A stretch of DNA of 15,493 bases, from the NCBI GenBank assembly GCA_949450265.1, contig CASTMW010000024.1, positions 1 to 15,493 on the forward strand, read 5' to 3'. The position numbers were made by a program, and so were the translations under genes. This document shows, piece by piece, positions 13,632-15,493 of the stretch; the first letter of the stretch is position 1, and each line of letters begins with the position of its first letter. Source of the stretch: an uncultured Eggerthellaceae bacterium (GTDB lineage Bacteria; Actinomycetota; Coriobacteriia; Coriobacteriales; Eggerthellaceae). Below the pieces are notes generated by a model. That model did no database searches. It saw only the letters and a program-made list of their open reading frames with translations, and was not told the DNA's origin.

Positions 13632-14387
13632 TCAATGCGCCCGAAGCTGGTTGGTGGCGGGCTGATACATCGCACGCACCAGGTATTCCACGTTGCCCTT
13701 AGGCCCGGTGATGGGCGACTCCACCACGCTTGTCACTTGGAACCCCTCGCGTGCAAGGGCCTCCCCCACTTCGACCACGGTGCGCTCGCGCACGGCAACG
13801 TCACGCACCACGCCGCGGTCGGTCTCGTCATGGCGCGATTCGAACTGCGGCTTCACCAAACCGATGAACACGGTGCCCGGCTTCGCCAGCGCAGGGAACA
13901 CCGGTGCCAGCGCTGCCAACCCGATGAAGCTGACGTCGATGACGATGAGGTCGAACGGCGCCCCCAACGCTGCCGGATCGGCCGTGCGGATGTTGGTGCG
14001 TTCGAACACCGCCACGCGCACATCCTGACGCACGCTCCAAGCCAGCTGCCCATAGTTCACATCCACGCACGCCACGTGCGCCGCGCCCGCTTGCAGCAGA
14101 CAATCGGTGAAACCGCCGGTGGACGACCCGATGTCGATGCAACGCATACCACACACATCCTGGCCGAACGCATCCAGCGCCCCCTGCAGCTTCTGGCCGC
14201 CGCGCGACACGAAACGCTTGCCGTTCTTCACGTACAGCTGAGCGTCGGGCGTCACCAGGCACGCGGCGCTGGTGGCGTAGTCGGTGCCCACGCGCACCTC
14301 GCGCGCCATGATGGCGCGCAGCGCAGCTGCCGCATCGGGGAAATGCCCCCGTTGCACGAGCAGCTCATCCAGGCGCACCTTCTTCAT
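13632..14387 (-). CDS. tlyA: TlyA-family rRNA 2'-O-methyltransferase (hemolysin A family)
   Basis: This 251-residue protein has an N-terminal S4 RNA-binding domain (about 3-60; RLDELLVQRG) and an FtsJ-like methyltransferase domain. Motifs are FVSRGGQKL (59-67), the SAM site IDIGSSTGGFTD (84-95), VIDVSFIGL (149-157) and KPQFE (179-183), and GPKGNVEYL (228-236). TlyA in actinobacteria 2'-O-methylates cytidines in 16S and 23S rRNA and conditions capreomycin sensitivity; whether this one modifies one or both subunits cannot be told. Its ATG directly follows the asd stop codon (TAGATG) with no Shine-Dalgarno, so translation by reinitiation after asd is likely. Length fits the family. Confidence 0.93.
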   Translation of the reverse strand: MKKVRLDELLVQRGHFPDAAAALRAIMAREVRVGTDYATSAACLVTPDAQLYVKNGKRFVSRGGQKLQGALDAFGQDVCGMRCIDIGSSTGGFTDCLLQAGAAHVACVDVNYGQLAWSVRQDVRVAVFERTNIRTADPAALGAPFDLIVIDVSFIGLAALAPVFPALAKPGTVFIGLVKPQFESRHDETDRGVVRDVAVRERTVVEVGEALAREGFQVTSVVESPITGPKGNVEYLVRAMYQPATNQLRAH

Positions 14388-15437
14388 CTACGGCAACAGC
14401 AACTGCGCGATCTGCACCGCATTCAGCGCGGCGCCCTTGCGGATCTGGTCGGCCACATTCCAGAACGCGATGCCATGCGGCACGGTGGGATCCTTGCGCA
14501 GGCGACCCACGTACGACAGGTCGGTGCCTGCCAGGATGCCCGGCATGGGATAGCACGCCTCGGCCGGATCGTCCATCACCTGGATGCCGGGCGCCGCTTC
14601 GAGCGCCTTGCGCGCCGCGTCCACGCTCACCTCGTCTTCGAACTCCACGTTGATGACCTCGCCATGGCAGCGCAGCACCGGCACGCGCACGCACGTGGCC
14701 GCCACCGCCAGCTGGTCGTCGTGCATGATCTTCTTCGTTTCCTCCACCATCTTCCATTCCTCTTTGGTGGAGCCATCGTCCAAGAACACGTCGATATGCG
14801 GGATGCAGTTGAACGCGATGCGATGCTGGAACGCGCTGATCTCCAGCTGGTCCTCGGGTGTACCCTCAAGGAACGCGCGCGTCTGATCGTACAGCTCGGC
14901 CATGGCAGGCGCACCCGCGCCGCTGGCCGCCTGATACGTAGCCACCACCACGCGCTTGATGCGCGACAGGTCGTAGAGCGGCTTCAGCGCCACCACCATC
15001 TGGATGGTGGAGCAGTTCGGATTGGCGATCACACCCTGGTGCGTGGCCGCATCTTCCGGATTCACCTCGGGCACCACCAGCGGCACATCCGGATCCATGC
15101 GGAAAGCGCTGGAGTTGTCGATCATCACCGCGCCCGCATCCACCACGGCCTGGCGCATCTGGAGCGACACCCCAGCGCCCGCACTGAACAGTGCGATATC
15201 CACGCCCTCGAACGCCTCGGGCGTCATCTCGGCCACCGTGAGCGGCCCGGCGGGCACGTCTCCACAGCCGTCGAAGAGAAGCTGCTTGCCAGCCGACCGC
15301 GCGCTTGCCAGCGCACGCACCTCGGATGCCGGAAAATCCACATCGTGCAGGACCTTCAGGAACTCAGCCCCTACTGCGCCGGTGGCCCCTGCCACCGCAA
15401 CGACAGGTCTTGCGGGCATGTGCGTATCCTTCAACAT
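14388..15437 (-). CDS. asd: Aspartate-semialdehyde dehydrogenase
   Basis: This 349-residue enzyme reduces L-aspartyl-4-phosphate to aspartate semialdehyde with NADPH, the branch point to lysine/DAP, threonine and methionine. The N-terminal nucleotide-binding loop is AGATGAVG (16-23). The catalytic cysteine is C142 in NPNCST (139-144), and the likely catalytic histidine is H258 in RVPVLRCHGEVINVEF (251-266). TYQAASGAGAPAM (167-179) is a family loop. I chose the ATG at 15437 for AAAGGAA with 5-6 nt spacing. An ATG at 15419 has AAGGA 7 nt upstream and would give 343 residues, so either is possible. A TATAAT lies upstream. It is followed with no gap by tlyA. dapL in the same window uses its product's pathway. 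Confidence 0.95.
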   Translation of the reverse strand: MLKDTHMPARPVVAVAGATGAVGAEFLKVLHDVDFPASEVRALASARSAGKQLLFDGCGDVPAGPLTVAEMTPEAFEGVDIALFSAGAGVSLQMRQAVVDAGAVMIDNSSAFRMDPDVPLVVPEVNPEDAATHQGVIANPNCSTIQMVVALKPLYDLSRIKRVVVATYQAASGAGAPAMAELYDQTRAFLEGTPEDQLEISAFQHRIAFNCIPHIDVFLDDGSTKEEWKMVEETKKIMHDDQLAVAATCVRVPVLRCHGEVINVEFEDEVSVDAARKALEAAPGIQVMDDPAEACYPMPGILAGTDLSYVGRLRKDPTVPHGIAFWNVADQIRKGAALNAVQIAQLLLP

Positions 15438-15468
15438 TTCGGTTCCTTTCGCCTGGGATGGTGGCCCC

Positions 15469-15474
15469 ATTATA
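15469..15474 (-). promoter_or_regulatory. -10 box of the asd-tlyA operon
   Basis: A perfect minus-strand TATAAT predicts a start near 15462 and a 24-25-nt leader carrying the AAAGGAA ribosome site. The -35 would fall at the window edge (from about 15492) and cannot be judged. Confidence 0.55.
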
Positions 15475-15493
15475 GCCGCTGAAGGCATAATGG

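Noticed and set aside
13611..15482. Long plus-strand open frame (623 codons) opposite asd and tlyA
   Set aside because: It is antisense to two clearly conserved enzymes, is rich in His/Arg as expected of a GC-rich shadow frame, and has no ribosome site or recognisable domain.

Overview
This window is a high-GC bacterial chromosome segment with ordinary housekeeping and accessory genes and no phage, transposase, rRNA, tRNA or CRISPR. The gene set (LL-diaminopimelate aminotransferase DapL, ThrH-type phosphatase, bacterial Elp3, a PspA next to a Gly-rich TPM-like protein, TlyA), the GC-rich codon use and some GTG starts fit Actinomycetota, most plausibly the Coriobacteriia/Eggerthellaceae. That placement is inference from gene content, not from a marker gene.

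Layout. 118-717: thrH-like phosphatase, convergent with an elp3-like radical SAM/acetyltransferase (796-2982, minus). A 275-bp divergent control region (2983-3257) separates elp3 from a methyltransferase (3258-4058, plus) with the sequence hallmarks of Trm9/ABH8-type wobble-uridine methyltransferases. The methyltransferase overlaps tail-to-tail by 49 bp with a Cys-rich radical SAM protein (4010-5323, minus). 5324-6325 is a 1-kb gene-free stretch made largely of degenerate short tandem repeats and a long inverted repeat. Then come queD (6326-6751), a hairpin-repeat spacer (6752-7076), and a plus-strand run: dapL, a PAP2 phosphatase and a small Lys-rich/Cys-cluster protein. That run converges, with a 34-bp overlap, on a minus-strand pair: a Na+/alanine-type symporter and a small membrane protein. 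Divergent from these is a TPM-like membrane protein plus pspA (11535-13438). The window ends with a minus-strand asd-tlyA pair.

How the genes relate. asd and dapL act in the diaminopimelate/lysine pathway. elp3, the Trm9-like methyltransferase and queD all point to tRNA wobble-base (position 34) modification. The elp3/methyltransferase pairing suggests a bacterial route from U34 to cm5U and on to a methyl ester (mcm5U-like). This is the most interesting functional hypothesis in the window. The TPM-like protein and PspA probably form a membrane-stress module.

The most unusual non-coding signal is 5345-6244. It holds neighbouring degenerate arrays with about 20-22-nt, 20-nt, 29-nt and 16-17-nt units, plus a 245-bp inverted-repeat element. 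The 20-22-nt spacing is close to two helical turns of DNA.
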